NCBI RefSeq assembly: GCF_030816725.1
Contig: NZ_JAUSYG010000001.1
Location: forward strand, 1,116,001 to 1,180,000
Direction: 5' to 3'
Length of the DNA stretch: 64,000 bases
Source: Pseudarthrobacter defluvii
GTDB taxonomy: Bacteria; Actinomycetota; Actinomycetes; Actinomycetales; Micrococcaceae
The notes under the pieces: generated by a model
The model's input: the letters and a program-made list of their open reading frames with translations, nothing else
The model's database searches: none
Told to the model about the DNA's origin: nothing
Program-made: the position numbers and the translations under genes
Shown: in pieces, positions 18,425 to 26,746 of the stretch
Layout: the number at the start of each line of letters is the position of its first letter
How positions within the stretch are numbered: position 1 is the first letter of the stretch

Positions 18425-18646
18425 ATGGCCAAGAAGGACGGGGTCATTGAGATCGAAGGCGTTGTGACCGAGGCGCTGCCTAACGCGATGTTTCGCGTTG
18501 AGCTCACCAACAAGCACATCGTTCTGGCACACATCTCTGGAAAGATGCGTCAGCACTACATCCGAATCCTCCCTGAGGACCGCGTAGTGGTGGAGCTGAG
18601 CCCGTACGACCTCACCCGTGGTCGTATCGTCTACCGCTACAAGTAA
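18425..18646 (+). CDS. infA: Translation initiation factor IF-1
   Basis: 73 residues: [40 protein letters not shown] and [20 protein letters not shown] form the single OB fold. IF-1 blocks the A site of the 30S during initiation. The ATG at 18425 is preceded by GCGGAGGG. In-frame codons upstream exist but do not resemble IF-1. It heads the infA-rpmJ-rpsM-rpsK-rpoA-rplQ cluster. Confidence 0.96.
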   Translation: MAKKDGVIEIEGVVTEALPNAMFRVELTNKHIVLAHISGKMRQHYIRILPEDRVVVELSPYDLTRGRIVYRYK

Positions 18647-18717
18647 ATTGCTGGGCGGCGTCAGTGCGAACTGGCTGCCGCTCCAGTTGACCACACTGCT
18701 ACACGCAAAGGAATGCC

Positions 18718-18831
18718 ATGAAGGTCAAGCCGAGCGTCAAGCAGATCTGCGAAAAGTGCAAAGTGATCCGCCGTAATGGCCGGGTCATGGTGATCTGCGA
18801 GAACCCGCGCCACAAGCAGCGCCAGGGCTAA
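18718..18831 (+). CDS. rpmJ: 50S ribosomal protein L36
   Basis: 37 residues: [20 protein letters not shown], then [17 protein letters not shown]. This is the zinc-binding form, with Cys11, Cys14, Cys27 and His32. L36 binds 23S rRNA near the stalk base. AAAGGA lies seven bases before the ATG. It lies 71 bp after infA and 184 bp before rpsM. Confidence 0.96.
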   Translation: MKVKPSVKQICEKCKVIRRNGRVMVICENPRHKQRQG

Positions 18832-19015
18832 TTTCCTTCCCTGAAGGAAATCCTGGGTTGCTAACCCACGCAAGTAAATAAAGGCAGCACAAGCTGATCT
18901 GGAACATTGAGCTCGAAAGAGTCCGGACAGCTAACCCCCGGTCGGAGGCTGGGGCCGCACGGAAAGTGCGGGTGTACTGCCTACGACCTCCGGTTTATCA
19001 AGGAGTACTGCCACT
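18832..19015 (+). promoter_or_regulatory. Leader between rpmJ and rpsM with hairpins
   Basis: A hairpin with CCGCAC/GTGCGG arms lies at 18955-18971, and a GC-rich inverted stretch precedes it (about 18934-18954). The rpsM ribosome binding site AAGGAG follows. The spacing is long for this cluster; an r-protein binding leader or a processing site is possible. No gene is seen. Confidence 0.35.
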
Positions 19016-19390
19016 ATGGCTCGTCTCGCTGGCGTAGACATTCCCCGCGAAAAGCGGCTGGAAATTGCGCTTACTTACATCTACGGCGTGGGCAAGACCC
19101 GTGCACACGAAACCCTGGCTGCCACGGGCATCAGCGCTGACGTTCGCGTCAAGGACCTGACTGACGCCCAGTTGGTTGAGCTGCGTGACTACATTGAAGG
19201 CAACTACAAGGTTGAGGGTGACCTTCGCCGCGAAGTAGCAGCAGATATCCGCCGCAAGGTTGAAATCGGCAGCTACGAAGGTATTCGCCACCGTAAGGGC
19301 CTCCCGGTCCGCGGGCAGCGTACCAAGACCAACGCACGTACCCGCAAGGGCCCGAAGCGCACGGTCGCAGGCAAGAAGAAGGCCCGTTAA
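19016..19390 (+). CDS. rpsM: 30S ribosomal protein S13
   Basis: 124 residues: [38 protein letters not shown], and the C-terminal [20 protein letters not shown] with a basic tail. S13 pairs with S19 in the 30S head and contacts the P-site tRNA. An AAGGAG ribosome binding site supports the ATG. rpsK follows after 54 bp. Confidence 0.97.
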   Translation: MARLAGVDIPREKRLEIALTYIYGVGKTRAHETLAATGISADVRVKDLTDAQLVELRDYIEGNYKVEGDLRREVAADIRRKVEIGSYEGIRHRKGLPVRGQRTKTNARTRKGPKRTVAGKKKAR

Positions 19391-19444
19391 AATCCCGGCC
19401 GGGATTTACGGAACTTTCCCCAATAACTTTCTGTAGGAGAAAAA

Positions 19445-19846
19445 ATGCCCCCGAAGACTCGTGGCGCGGTTCGCAAGCCGCGTAAGAAGGACAAGAAGAA
19501 TATCGCGCTTGGCCAGGCGCACATCAAGAGCACCTTTAACAACACCATCGTTTCCATCACGGATCCGAGCGGCGCTGTTATTTCCTGGGCTTCCTCCGGT
19601 GAGGTTGGCTTCAAGGGCTCGCGTAAGTCCACCCCGTTCGCTGCCCAGATGGCTGCCGAAGCCGCTGCCAAGCGTGCGCAGGAGCACGGCATGCGCAAGG
19701 TAGACGTTTTCGTCAAGGGACCGGGTTCGGGACGCGAGACCGCGATCCGTTCGCTGCAGGCCGCAGGCCTCGAGGTTGGCTCCATCCAGGACGTCACCCC
19801 CGCAGCCCACAACGGCTGCCGCCCGCCGAAGCGCCGCCGCGTCTAA
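19445..19846 (+). CDS. rpsK: 30S ribosomal protein S11
   Basis: 133 residues. [40 protein letters not shown] and the C-terminal [17 protein letters not shown] are diagnostic. S11 lines the mRNA exit on the 30S platform. In many bacteria rpsD lies between this gene and rpoA; here there is only a 130-bp spacer with a long hairpin. GTAGGAGA precedes the ATG. Confidence 0.97.
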   Translation: MPPKTRGAVRKPRKKDKKNIALGQAHIKSTFNNTIVSITDPSGAVISWASSGEVGFKGSRKSTPFAAQMAAEAAAKRAQEHGMRKVDVFVKGPGSGRETAIRSLQAAGLEVGSIQDVTPAAHNGCRPPKRRRV

Positions 19847-19864
19847 TTCTTTTTCGCAGCAGGA

Positions 19865-19896
19865 GCTTGCCCGAACCAGCACTGGTCCGGGCAAGC
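19865..19896 (+). other. Long hairpin between rpsK and rpoA
   Basis: GCTTGCCCG (19865-19873) pairs with CGGGCAAGC (19888-19896), and the inner ACCA pairs with TGGT, leaving one mismatch and a 4-nt loop. No T-run follows, so it is not a classical terminator; it may be an RNA processing site or partial attenuator that sets rpoA apart from the ribosomal genes. Confidence 0.5.
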
Positions 19897-19976
19897 CCAG
19901 CGCGTTAAGTCTTTAGACCGAATTTCCACCACCTGTGTTGCGTCATATAGCGGATGCTCGCCGAAAGGAAACCTAA

Positions 19977-20987
19977 GTGCTCATTGCACAGCGCCCCACC
20001 CTCTCCGAAGAGGTAGTCTCCGAAAACCGTTCGCGTTTCATCATTGAACCGCTGGAACCGGGCTTCGGCTACACCCTCGGAAACTCCCTCCGCCGTACCC
20101 TGCTCTCCTCCATCCCCGGTGCTGCCGTAACCAGCATCCGGATCGATGGTGTGCTGCACGAGTTCACCACGGTTCCGGGTGTCAAGGAAGATGTCACCGA
20201 GATCATCCTTAACATCAAGAGCCTGTCGGTTTCCTCCGAGCACGACGAGCCCGTCGTGGCTTACCTGCGCAAGCAGGGCCCCGGAGTCGTCACCGCCGCG
20301 GACATCGCTCCGCCGGCCGGTGTCGAATTCCACAACCCGGATCTGCACATCGCCACGCTGAACTCGAAGGGCAAGTTCGAACTCGAACTGACCATCGAGC
20401 GCGGCCGCGGCTACGTTTCGGCAGCTCAGAACAAGTCCGGCGACGCAGAGATCGGCCGTATCCCGGTCGACTCCATCTACTCGCCGGTGCTGAAGGTTAC
20501 TTTCCGCGTGGAAGCAACCCGTGTTGAGCAGCGCACCGACTTCGACAAGCTGATTGTCGACGTCGAGACCAAGCAGGCCATCGCCCCGCGCGATGCCGTT
20601 GCTTCCGCAGGTACCACCCTGGTGGAACTGTTCGGTCTGGCCCGTGAGCTGAACACCGCAGCTGAAGGTATCGAGATCGGCCCGTCGCCCACCGACGCTG
20701 CCCTGGCAGCCGACATGGCACTGCCGATCGAGGATCTGGACCTCACCGTCCGTTCCTACAACTGCCTCAAGCGTGAGGGCATCCACACCGTGGGTGAACT
20801 CGTTGCCCGCTCCGAGGCTGACCTGATGGACATCCGCAACTTCGGTGCAAAGTCCATTGACGAGGTCAAGGCAAAGCTGGTTGAACTGGGCCTGTCCCTC
20901 AAGGACTCGCCTCCCGGTTTTGACCTCGCAGCACGCGCCGCAGCAATCGAAGAGGACGACGCCGCGTTCGGCGACGACGAACTCTAA
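19977..20987 (+). CDS. rpoA: DNA-directed RNA polymerase subunit alpha
   Basis: 336 residues from a GTG preceded by GAAAGGAA. The N-terminal domain (about 1-230) has [20 protein letters not shown] and [20 protein letters not shown], the dimerisation and beta-binding region. The C-terminal domain (about 250-315) has [20 protein letters not shown] and [16 protein letters not shown], which contacts UP elements and activators. A short acidic tail ([12 protein letters not shown]) follows. It is next to rplQ, as is usual. Confidence 0.97.
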
Positions 20988-21055
20988 ACCAGACCTTGGC
21001 CGGCGGGCAGCACCATGGTGTGCCGCCCACGGCTTCCACATGAGGAGAAACAACT

Positions 21056-21628
21056 ATGCCTACCCCCACTAAGGGTCCGCGCCTCGGAGGCGGCCCGGCT
21101 CACGAGCGCCTCATGCTCGCGAACCTGGCAGCATCCCTGTTCGAGCACAAGCGGATCACCACCACGGTCACCAAGGCCAAGCGCCTGAAGCCGTACGCAG
21201 AGCGCCTGGTCACCTTCGCCAAGCGCGGCGACCTCGCTTCCCGCCGCCGCGTGCTCGGCCTGATCAGCAACAAGGGCGTCGTCCACGAGCTGTTCACCGA
21301 CATTGCGCAGGCTGTGGAGAACCGCGACGGCGGCTACACCCGCATCACCAAGATCGGCAACCGCAAGGGCGACAACGCTCCCATGGCTGTCATCGAACTG
21401 GTCCTCGAGCCGGTTTCCGCCAAGCAGGCTGTGGTAGCCGAGGCTACCCAGGCTGCTGCCAAGGCTGCTCCGGCCGCCGAGGAAGCTCCTGTTGAAGAGG
21501 CTCCTGCTGAGGAAGCTGCTGCAACCGAAGAGGCGCCTGCCGCTGAGGAAGCTGCTGCAACCGAAGAGGCTCCCGCCGCTGAGGAAGCTGCCGAAGCTCC
21601 CGCAGCCGAGGAGAAGGACGCGAAGTAA
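21056..21628 (+). CDS. rplQ: 50S ribosomal protein L17 with Ala/Glu repeat tail
   Basis: 190 residues. The first ~120 are standard L17: [40 protein letters not shown], and [20 protein letters not shown]. The rest is a low-complexity tail built from units like [12 protein letters not shown]; the DNA shows near-identical tandem copies at about 21500-21590, so its length probably varies between strains. AGGAGAAA precedes the ATG. The operon terminator lies downstream, inside the truA reading frame. Confidence 0.95.
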   Translation: MPTPTKGPRLGGGPAHERLMLANLAASLFEHKRITTTVTKAKRLKPYAERLVTFAKRGDLASRRRVLGLISNKGVVHELFTDIAQAVENRDGGYTRITKIGNRKGDNAPMAVIELVLEPVSAKQAVVAEATQAAAKAAPAAEEAPVEEAPAEEAAATEEAPAAEEAAATEEAPAAEEAAEAPAAEEKDAK

Positions 21629-21647
21629 TTCGCTGATTCCCTTCGCA

Positions 21648-21653
21648 TAGACT
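21648..21653 (+). promoter_or_regulatory. -10 box of a probable leaderless truA transcript
   Basis: TAGACT ends 7 nt before the truA GTG, which places the transcription start at or next to the start codon. No ribosome binding site precedes the GTG. The -35 region is not recognisable. Confidence 0.5.
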
Positions 21654-21660
21654 TAGGTCT

Positions 21661-22554
21661 GTGAACCACCAAGAACCCGCGGCCCCCGTTTCAGGGGGCG
21701 GCGGGTTTTTGCGTCTCCGGCTTGATCTTTCGTACGACGGCGGCCCGTTCAGCGGGTGGGCCGTGCAGCCGGGACTGCGGACCGTCCAGGGCGTCCTGGA
21801 GGAGGCCCTGGAGTTGCTGGTCCGCCGCCCGGTCCGCGTCACGGTGGCGGGCCGTACCGACGCGGGGGTGCACGCGCGCGGGCAGGTGGTGCACCTGGAC
21901 GTCACGGAAGCCGAGTGGCTGGGGATGGCGCGCGGGCACGAGCTGGATGCCGCCGTCGCCATGCTGCGAAGGCTCCGCGGGGCGCTGAACCGGGGGCTTG
22001 GCGACCTTCACGGAGCTGTGGAGGTGCATGCCGTGGTGCCGGCTCCCGCTGGTTTCGACGCTCGCTTCTCCGCTCTCTGGCGGCGCTACAGCTACCGGAT
22101 AGCGGACGGCCCGGAGCTCTGGGATCCGCTGGAGCGCTACTTCACCCTGTGGCACAAGAATCCGCTGGACGTCTCGCTGCTAAACAAGGGCGCGTCGCAG
22201 CTGCTGGGGCTGCAGAACTTCCTGTCCTTCTGCAAGCCGCGTGAAGGGGCCACCACCATCCGGGAGCTGCAGCGGTTTGAGTTCCGGCGCGGCGAGGACG
22301 GCGTCATCGTGGCCACCGTCCAGGCCGACGCGTTCTGCCACAACATGGTGCGCGCGTTGATTGGCTCTGCCCTGTACGTGGGCGAGGGAGCCGAGGAACC
22401 GGGCTGGCTGCACGAGCGGCTGCTGCTGCAAAAGCGGGACGCCAAGTCGGTCCTTGCCGCCCCGCACCCCCTGGTGCTGGAGGAAGTGGCCTACCCCTCG
22501 GACGGTGAGCTGCTGGCCCGCGCCGAGCAGACCAGGGCCCTCCGGAACTCCTAG
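21661..22554 (+). CDS. truA: tRNA pseudouridine synthase A
   Basis: 297 residues from a GTG at 21661. The enzyme makes pseudouridine at positions 38-40 of tRNA anticodon arms. LRLDLSYDGGPFSGWAVQPG is the N-terminal signature; VAGRTDAGVHARGQVVHLD contains the catalytic Asp of the RTDAGVHA motif (about residue 65). ALWRRYSYRI and FCHNMVRALIGSALYVG follow. The first ~17 codons (Pro/Gly-rich) coincide with a terminator hairpin and are not needed for the fold; a TTG at 21709 is a possible alternative start but has no ribosome binding site. Confidence 0.93.
   Translation: MNHQEPAAPVSGGGGFLRLRLDLSYDGGPFSGWAVQPGLRTVQGVLEEALELLVRRPVRVTVAGRTDAGVHARGQVVHLDVTEAEWLGMARGHELDAAVAMLRRLRGALNRGLGDLHGAVEVHAVVPAPAGFDARFSALWRRYSYRIADGPELWDPLERYFTLWHKNPLDVSLLNKGASQLLGLQNFLSFCKPREGATTIRELQRFEFRRGEDGVIVATVQADAFCHNMVRALIGSALYVGEGAEEPGWLHERLLLQKRDAKSVLAAPHPLVLEEVAYPSDGELLARAEQTRALRNS
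21674..21710 (+). terminator. Intrinsic terminator of the rpoA-rplQ unit, inside truA codons 5-17
   Basis: 14-nt arms (21674-21687 and 21694-21707) with one mismatch, 6-nt loop and five T (21706-21710) form a strong terminator 45 bp after rplQ. It overlaps the coding start of truA if truA begins at 21661. Confidence 0.75.
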
Positions 22555-24222
22555 TCAGAACGCCGGAGGTGGGCCTTCCGCAGGAAGGCTCACGGTGAAG
22601 GTGCTGCCTTGGCCCTCACCGCTTTCGCAGACGATGCTGCCGCCGTGCCGCTCGATGATCATCCGGGTGATGGAGAGCCCCAGCCCTGCCCCGGGGATGG
22701 CTGCCTTTTGCGCTGATTCGGCGCGGAAGAAGCGGTTGAAAGCCTTCGCCGCGTCTTCCCCGGTCATGCCCATCCCGGTGTCCGTGACGCTCAATTTGAC
22801 CCACTGCCTGTCCGCCTGCGCGCTGATGCTGACCCTGCCGCCGTCGGGACTGTATTTGATGGCATTGGAGACGAGGTTATCCAGCACCTGCACGATCCGG
22901 AGCGGGTCCGCATAAGCCCAGAGCGGTGACGGGACATCCGAGGCGATCTCCACGTGGGACCGCAGGGCCGAGGCCTGGGCCGTGCTCAGGCTGGTCTCCA
23001 CCAGGCTGGCCAGGTCGGTCCGCTTGGGGTGGACGTTCAGGGTGGTGGAGGCGGAAGCTGTCAGGTCGGTCACGAGGTCCAGCAGCCGTTCGGCGTTGCG
23101 CTGCACCACCAGCAGGCGCTGTGCAACATGCGGGGGAAGGGCGGCGGGGTCCTCGAGTACCAGGTCCACGTTGCCAAGGATGGAGTTGAGCGGGGTCTTG
23201 AATTCATGCGAGACATTGGAAACGAGTTCCTGGTTGGCAGCCAAGGATTCCACCCAGCCCGTGACGTCGTTGTAGACCACGACGGCGCCGGTGAGCCGGC
23301 CGTCCTCGCTGACCAGTGGGCGGGCCGCGGTGGACACTGCGCGTTGCTCAGCTCCTTCGCCCGCCCACACCAGGTAGTCGGCGAAGGACTCACCGGCCAT
23401 GGCCCGGCTGATGGGCCGCCGGTCGGGCGGAAGCAGCGTGCTGCGGTCCTGGCCGAAGATGAGCTGGTGCCCCTGGCCGGGGACCGCCTCATCGGCTCCC
23501 GTGGCGCGCCGGAAGTTGCGCTGCCGGCTGTTGGAGACCAGGAAGTGGCCGGAGCGGTCGACGGCGGCAATGCCGACGTCGGTGGCGTCCAGCACGGTTT
23601 CGAGCAGCTTCTCCCGTTCCCGGCTTGCGGCCAGCAGGTCCCGGAGTTCGCGGTCCTTGTCCGCCAGTTCGGCCTGCTGCAGCCGGAGGCTCACGCTGGC
23701 GAAGCGGATGGCCAGGGACACCGCGAGCATCATGGCAGGGAACAGAACCACCGTGGTGAGATCCGAGGCGTTCACGGCAGGAAAATGGGCTGCCGCCGAG
23801 GGGATCATGATCAGCAGGGGACCCAGGAAACTGAGCACCAGGCTGCTGCGTGCCAGCATGCCGGAGGCGGAAAGCCAGATGACGGGGAAAACCACCAGCA
23901 CCGCGAGGCCCGGCAGGAGGGGCGCGGCGCCGTTGCGCAGCAAACCGATGGCGGCGAAATCCAGGACGGGAACCAGCAGGTAGGGGCGGTGCGACAGCCG
24001 TTCCCACGGGACAAGGAAGCAGCCAAGGAACAGGATTGCATGCAGGAAAATCCCGGCCACGTACAAGGGGCTGTGCGTAAGCGAGGGCCATGCGGAGGGG
24101 GTGATCACCGCCAGGACAGCCACAACGAGCGTGAGGGGGAGCTGGCACAACACCACTTGGGCACGGGTGCCCAGCCGGCGGAAGATGCGGCCGGGTCCAC
24201 GGTGGAACAACGGCTCAGCCAT
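22555..24222 (-). CDS. Membrane sensor histidine kinase with PAS-like domain
   Basis: 555 residues from the ATG at 24222; the frame is open to 24378, but the extra codons look non-coding. About six membrane segments cover residues 20-180, then a coiled linker (180-205), a PAS-like region (about 205-325) and HisKA with His339 in NVSHEFKTPLNSILGN. The ATPase domain has DNLVSNAIKYSPDG (N box), DTGMGM and GAGLGLSITRMIIERHGG. It should phosphorylate the response regulator encoded divergently at 24475. It is convergent with truA, the stops almost touching. The signal is unknown; position next to the Tad operons suggests pilus control. Confidence 0.9.
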   Translation of the reverse strand: MAEPLFHRGPGRIFRRLGTRAQVVLCQLPLTLVVAVLAVITPSAWPSLTHSPLYVAGIFLHAILFLGCFLVPWERLSHRPYLLVPVLDFAAIGLLRNGAAPLLPGLAVLVVFPVIWLSASGMLARSSLVLSFLGPLLIMIPSAAAHFPAVNASDLTTVVLFPAMMLAVSLAIRFASVSLRLQQAELADKDRELRDLLAASREREKLLETVLDATDVGIAAVDRSGHFLVSNSRQRNFRRATGADEAVPGQGHQLIFGQDRSTLLPPDRRPISRAMAGESFADYLVWAGEGAEQRAVSTAARPLVSEDGRLTGAVVVYNDVTGWVESLAANQELVSNVSHEFKTPLNSILGNVDLVLEDPAALPPHVAQRLLVVQRNAERLLDLVTDLTASASTTLNVHPKRTDLASLVETSLSTAQASALRSHVEIASDVPSPLWAYADPLRIVQVLDNLVSNAIKYSPDGGRVSISAQADRQWVKLSVTDTGMGMTGEDAAKAFNRFFRAESAQKAAIPGAGLGLSITRMIIERHGGSIVCESGEGQGSTFTVSLPAEGPPPAF

Positions 24223-24341
24223 GTTTCTGACTCGTACCCCTTTACGTTTGGAAAGCAGGCGCCGGCAAGGTCTTTCAATTCCCCCAGTTACCTTGGGCAA
24301 CCACTCTTTCCCCAGATATTGCACATGTCTTGTCATAATAA

Positions 24342-24370
24342 TTGACTTTTCAATTTTTGGGGGCGATACG
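24342..24370 (+). promoter_or_regulatory. Candidate promoter in the AT-rich kinase/regulator intergenic region
   Basis: TTGACT (24342-24347), a 17-bp spacer and GATACG (24365-24370) lie in the most AT-rich stretch of the area (about 24320-24365). A second -10-like TATAAA occurs at 24400. Either could drive the response regulator. Confidence 0.3.
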
Positions 24371-24474
24371 GATGTCATCAGCCGCGCTTACTAGTAGCGT
24401 ATAAATGGTTGGAGCGGGATTGGCATTGGCGCTGGGCCAATGGGGGGCCATCTCCGCCTGGCGCAGGGATAGCA

Positions 24475-25254
24475 ATGGACGATCTTGGTGTAGCTGTAGT
24501 AATCGAGGATGACGCCGATGTGCGCAACCTCCTGGAAGGCGTGTTGTCCCAGGCGGGCTTCGAAGTGCATACAGCGGTCGATGGGCGGACCGGCGTCGAT
24601 GTGGTCCGCAGCAAGCAGGCCAACGTTGTGACGCTCGATATTGGCCTGCCGGATATTGACGGGTTTGAGGTCTTACGGCGGATCCGGAATTTCAGTAACG
24701 CCTACGTGGTGATGTTGACCGGCCGCACCGAGGAACCGGACCTGTTGTCTGCACTCAATGCAGGGGCGGACGACTACATCGCCAAACCGTTCAGGCCCCG
24801 GGAACTCCGGGCGCGGGTGGCGGCAATGATGCGCAGGCCCCGGCATGAGGCGGACGGGCAGGATACCCCCACAACCTGGGGACAGGCCCCCGCTCCCGCC
24901 GGCCGCGCGGAACCCGGAGTCATGAAGCACAACGGACTTCTCCTGAACCACCGGACGCGCACGGTGGAGGTCAGAGGTGAGCCGCTGGGGCTGACCCGGA
25001 GTGAATTTGACCTGCTCCACGTGCTGCTGAAGGGCGGCGGCGCGGTGTGCACCAGGGCGGACCTGGTGCGGGCGGTCCGGGGCGAGTTCTATGACCGGGA
25101 CACGTACATCAGCGAGGCAGATGAGCGCGCGGTGGAGGTGCACGTGGGAAACCTGCGGCGCAAGCTCAGGGAAGACCAGCTTTCGCCCCGCTGGCTGCAG
25201 ACCGTCCGCGGAGTCGGATACCGGCTGGCGCCGCGGCGCCCTGACGACGCGTAG
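24475..25254 (+). CDS. OmpR/PhoB-family response regulator
   Basis: 259 residues from the ATG at 24475, with CAGGGAT just before it. The receiver domain has EDD at 11-13, phospho-acceptor Asp55 in LDIGLPD, Thr82 and Lys104 in KPF. After a Pro/Ala linker comes a winged-helix DNA-binding domain (about 150-255) with LTRSEFDLLHVLLKGGG, VEVHVGNLRRKLRED and TVRGVGYRLA. It is the obvious partner of the divergent kinase. It ends 23 bp before the convergent Hpt gene. Confidence 0.93.
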   Translation: MDDLGVAVVIEDDADVRNLLEGVLSQAGFEVHTAVDGRTGVDVVRSKQANVVTLDIGLPDIDGFEVLRRIRNFSNAYVVMLTGRTEEPDLLSALNAGADDYIAKPFRPRELRARVAAMMRRPRHEADGQDTPTTWGQAPAPAGRAEPGVMKHNGLLLNHRTRTVEVRGEPLGLTRSEFDLLHVLLKGGGAVCTRADLVRAVRGEFYDRDTYISEADERAVEVHVGNLRRKLREDQLSPRWLQTVRGVGYRLAPRRPDDA

Positions 25255-25277
25255 GCGCCCACCCCTGGGCCTTAGGG

Positions 25278-25760
25278 CTAGCCCTTTTCCAGGATGTAGG
25301 TTTCCTGAAGCTCGGACACGGTGCGTGCCCCGTCCTGGGCCACACCGGCCATCATGGCCTGGCCCTGGAGGAAGTCACCCTGCCGGATCAGGCCTTCCAG
25401 GAGTTCGGCGAGCCTCGCCAGGCGTACTCCGCCAACCATTGCGGAGCTGATCTTGAGGCTGATGACCGCGTCCAGGGCCAGGTCCTCGTCCTGGCTGTGG
25501 ACTGCTGTTTCCAGCCGGGCCAGGCGCAGGTCCCACATGGCGGCGTAGTCACGGGCGAAGCGCTGGGCCAGCCCGGGGCCGGCCAGTTCCTCTTCGAGCT
25601 CGTCCAGGACTGCGGCATCAATCAGCGGCAACAAACCCGCCGCCTCCAGTGAGTGTCCCATGCTGGGAGCAGGAACGGCAGGAGCAGGCAGAGCGACCCC
25701 CGGCAGCGTGGAGTCCGCAGCGGGGCTCTTTCCGCTGGAACCGGGATCGGTACTGTGCAT
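25278..25760 (-). CDS. Hpt-like domain protein lacking the phosphotransfer histidine
   Basis: 160 residues. The first ~40 are Pro/Ala/Ser-rich; the rest looks like a four-helix Hpt fold: DELEEELAGPGLAQRFARDY, then LALDAVISLKISSAMVGGVR and LARLAELLEGLIRQGD. In active Hpt domains the pattern is A-H-x-L-K-x-S-S; here the His position is Ile100 (ATC codon), so it cannot relay phosphate by the usual chemistry. It may act as a docking or sequestering protein. It lies 94 bp after tadC of Tad operon 1 in the same direction and may be its last gene. Confidence 0.7.
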   Translation of the reverse strand: MHSTDPGSSGKSPAADSTLPGVALPAPAVPAPSMGHSLEAAGLLPLIDAAVLDELEEELAGPGLAQRFARDYAAMWDLRLARLETAVHSQDEDLALDAVISLKISSAMVGGVRLARLAELLEGLIRQGDFLQGQAMMAGVAQDGARTVSELQETYILEKG

Positions 25761-25854
25761 TGTTCAAGGCTACTTCCTGGAAATCCTTCGTTGGCCTATT
25801 TCTCATCATTCTGTGGAAACCTTGAGACAACCTTGCCGTCGGCCTGAGTATCCA

Positions 25855-26739
25855 TTACTGCCCGCTGAACGTCGCGATGGTGTTGATCACGGCCGGTCCC
25901 AGAATGGCTATGAAGAGGACCGGGAAGATGAAGAACAGCAGTGGGAACAGGATCATGACAGGCAGCTTCATGGCCTTCTCCTCGGCCCGCTGGCGCCGCT
26001 TGACCCGCATGACCTTGGCCTGGACGCGCAGCACCCGGCTGATCGCGATGCCGTACGTATCGGCCTGCACCACGGCCTGCACAAAGCTGCGCAGTTCCGG
26101 AATGCTGGTCCTTTCAGCCAGGGCGATATAGGACTCCCTGCGGCTGCGTCCCACCTGCATGTCCTGCAGGGTGCGCACCAGTTCCTCCGCGAGCGGGCCC
26201 TTGCCGTTCTCGCCGGCCCGGGCCATGGCACCTTCGAAGCCGAGGCCTGCTTCCACGGAAATGAGCATCTGGTCCAGCGTGTTGGCCAGCTCCAGCTGCA
26301 TCGCCTTCTGCCGCTCCTGGCCCTTGCTGTACAGGAGCAGGTCCGGGATGAAGTAGCCCAGGAAGAGGACGAAGAGCCCGGCGAGTTTCATTATCGGCGA
26401 GCTGCCGATGGAGGTCAGATACAGGCCGACCGCAGCACCCGCCAGTCCGATGCCCAGTTTTGACCCCAGGACCTTGCCAAGCGGCATGGAAGCAGGACGG
26501 CCCGCGAGGGAAAGCAGCCGGTCCAGGAACGCCACGTAGGCAGGGGGAGTGAGGCGCCGGCCAATGCCTTCCAGCAGGCCAGGTTTGGACGCGGATGCAG
26601 CAGTCACGGGCGGGGCGCCGCGGGACAGCAGGTCGGCGACCGCTACGCGCCCCTGTTTGTCGACGGTGAGGACGGACCAGGCCAGCGCCGCCACCGGAAT
26701 GCAGACCAGCAGGACGGAGAGGAGGACGATCAGGTTCAC
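25855..26739 (-). CDS. tadC: Tad pilus inner-membrane protein TadC (operon 1)
   Basis: 294 residues. Hydrophobic segments near the N-terminus, at about 95-145 and at the C-terminus (LPVMILFPLLFFIFPVLFIA) frame a GspF-type domain with LANTLDQMLISVEAGLGFEG and VGRSRRESYIALAERT. TadB and TadC form the membrane platform on which CpaF powers pilin assembly. It follows tadB1 by 7 bp. It closely resembles tadC2 at 33362-34234. Confidence 0.9.
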   Translation of the reverse strand: MNLIVLLSVLLVCIPVAALAWSVLTVDKQGRVAVADLLSRGAPPVTAASASKPGLLEGIGRRLTPPAYVAFLDRLLSLAGRPASMPLGKVLGSKLGIGLAGAAVGLYLTSIGSSPIMKLAGLFVLFLGYFIPDLLLYSKGQERQKAMQLELANTLDQMLISVEAGLGFEGAMARAGENGKGPLAEELVRTLQDMQVGRSRRESYIALAERTSIPELRSFVQAVVQADTYGIAISRVLRVQAKVMRVKRRQRAEEKAMKLPVMILFPLLFFIFPVLFIAILGPAVINTIATFSGQ

Positions 26740-26746
26740 GGGGTCC

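Noticed and set aside
21500-21590. Tandem DNA repeats that might be a CRISPR or VNTR element
   Set aside because: The repeats are in frame and encode the Ala/Glu tail of L17; there are no spacers of CRISPR type. Strain-to-strain length variation remains possible.
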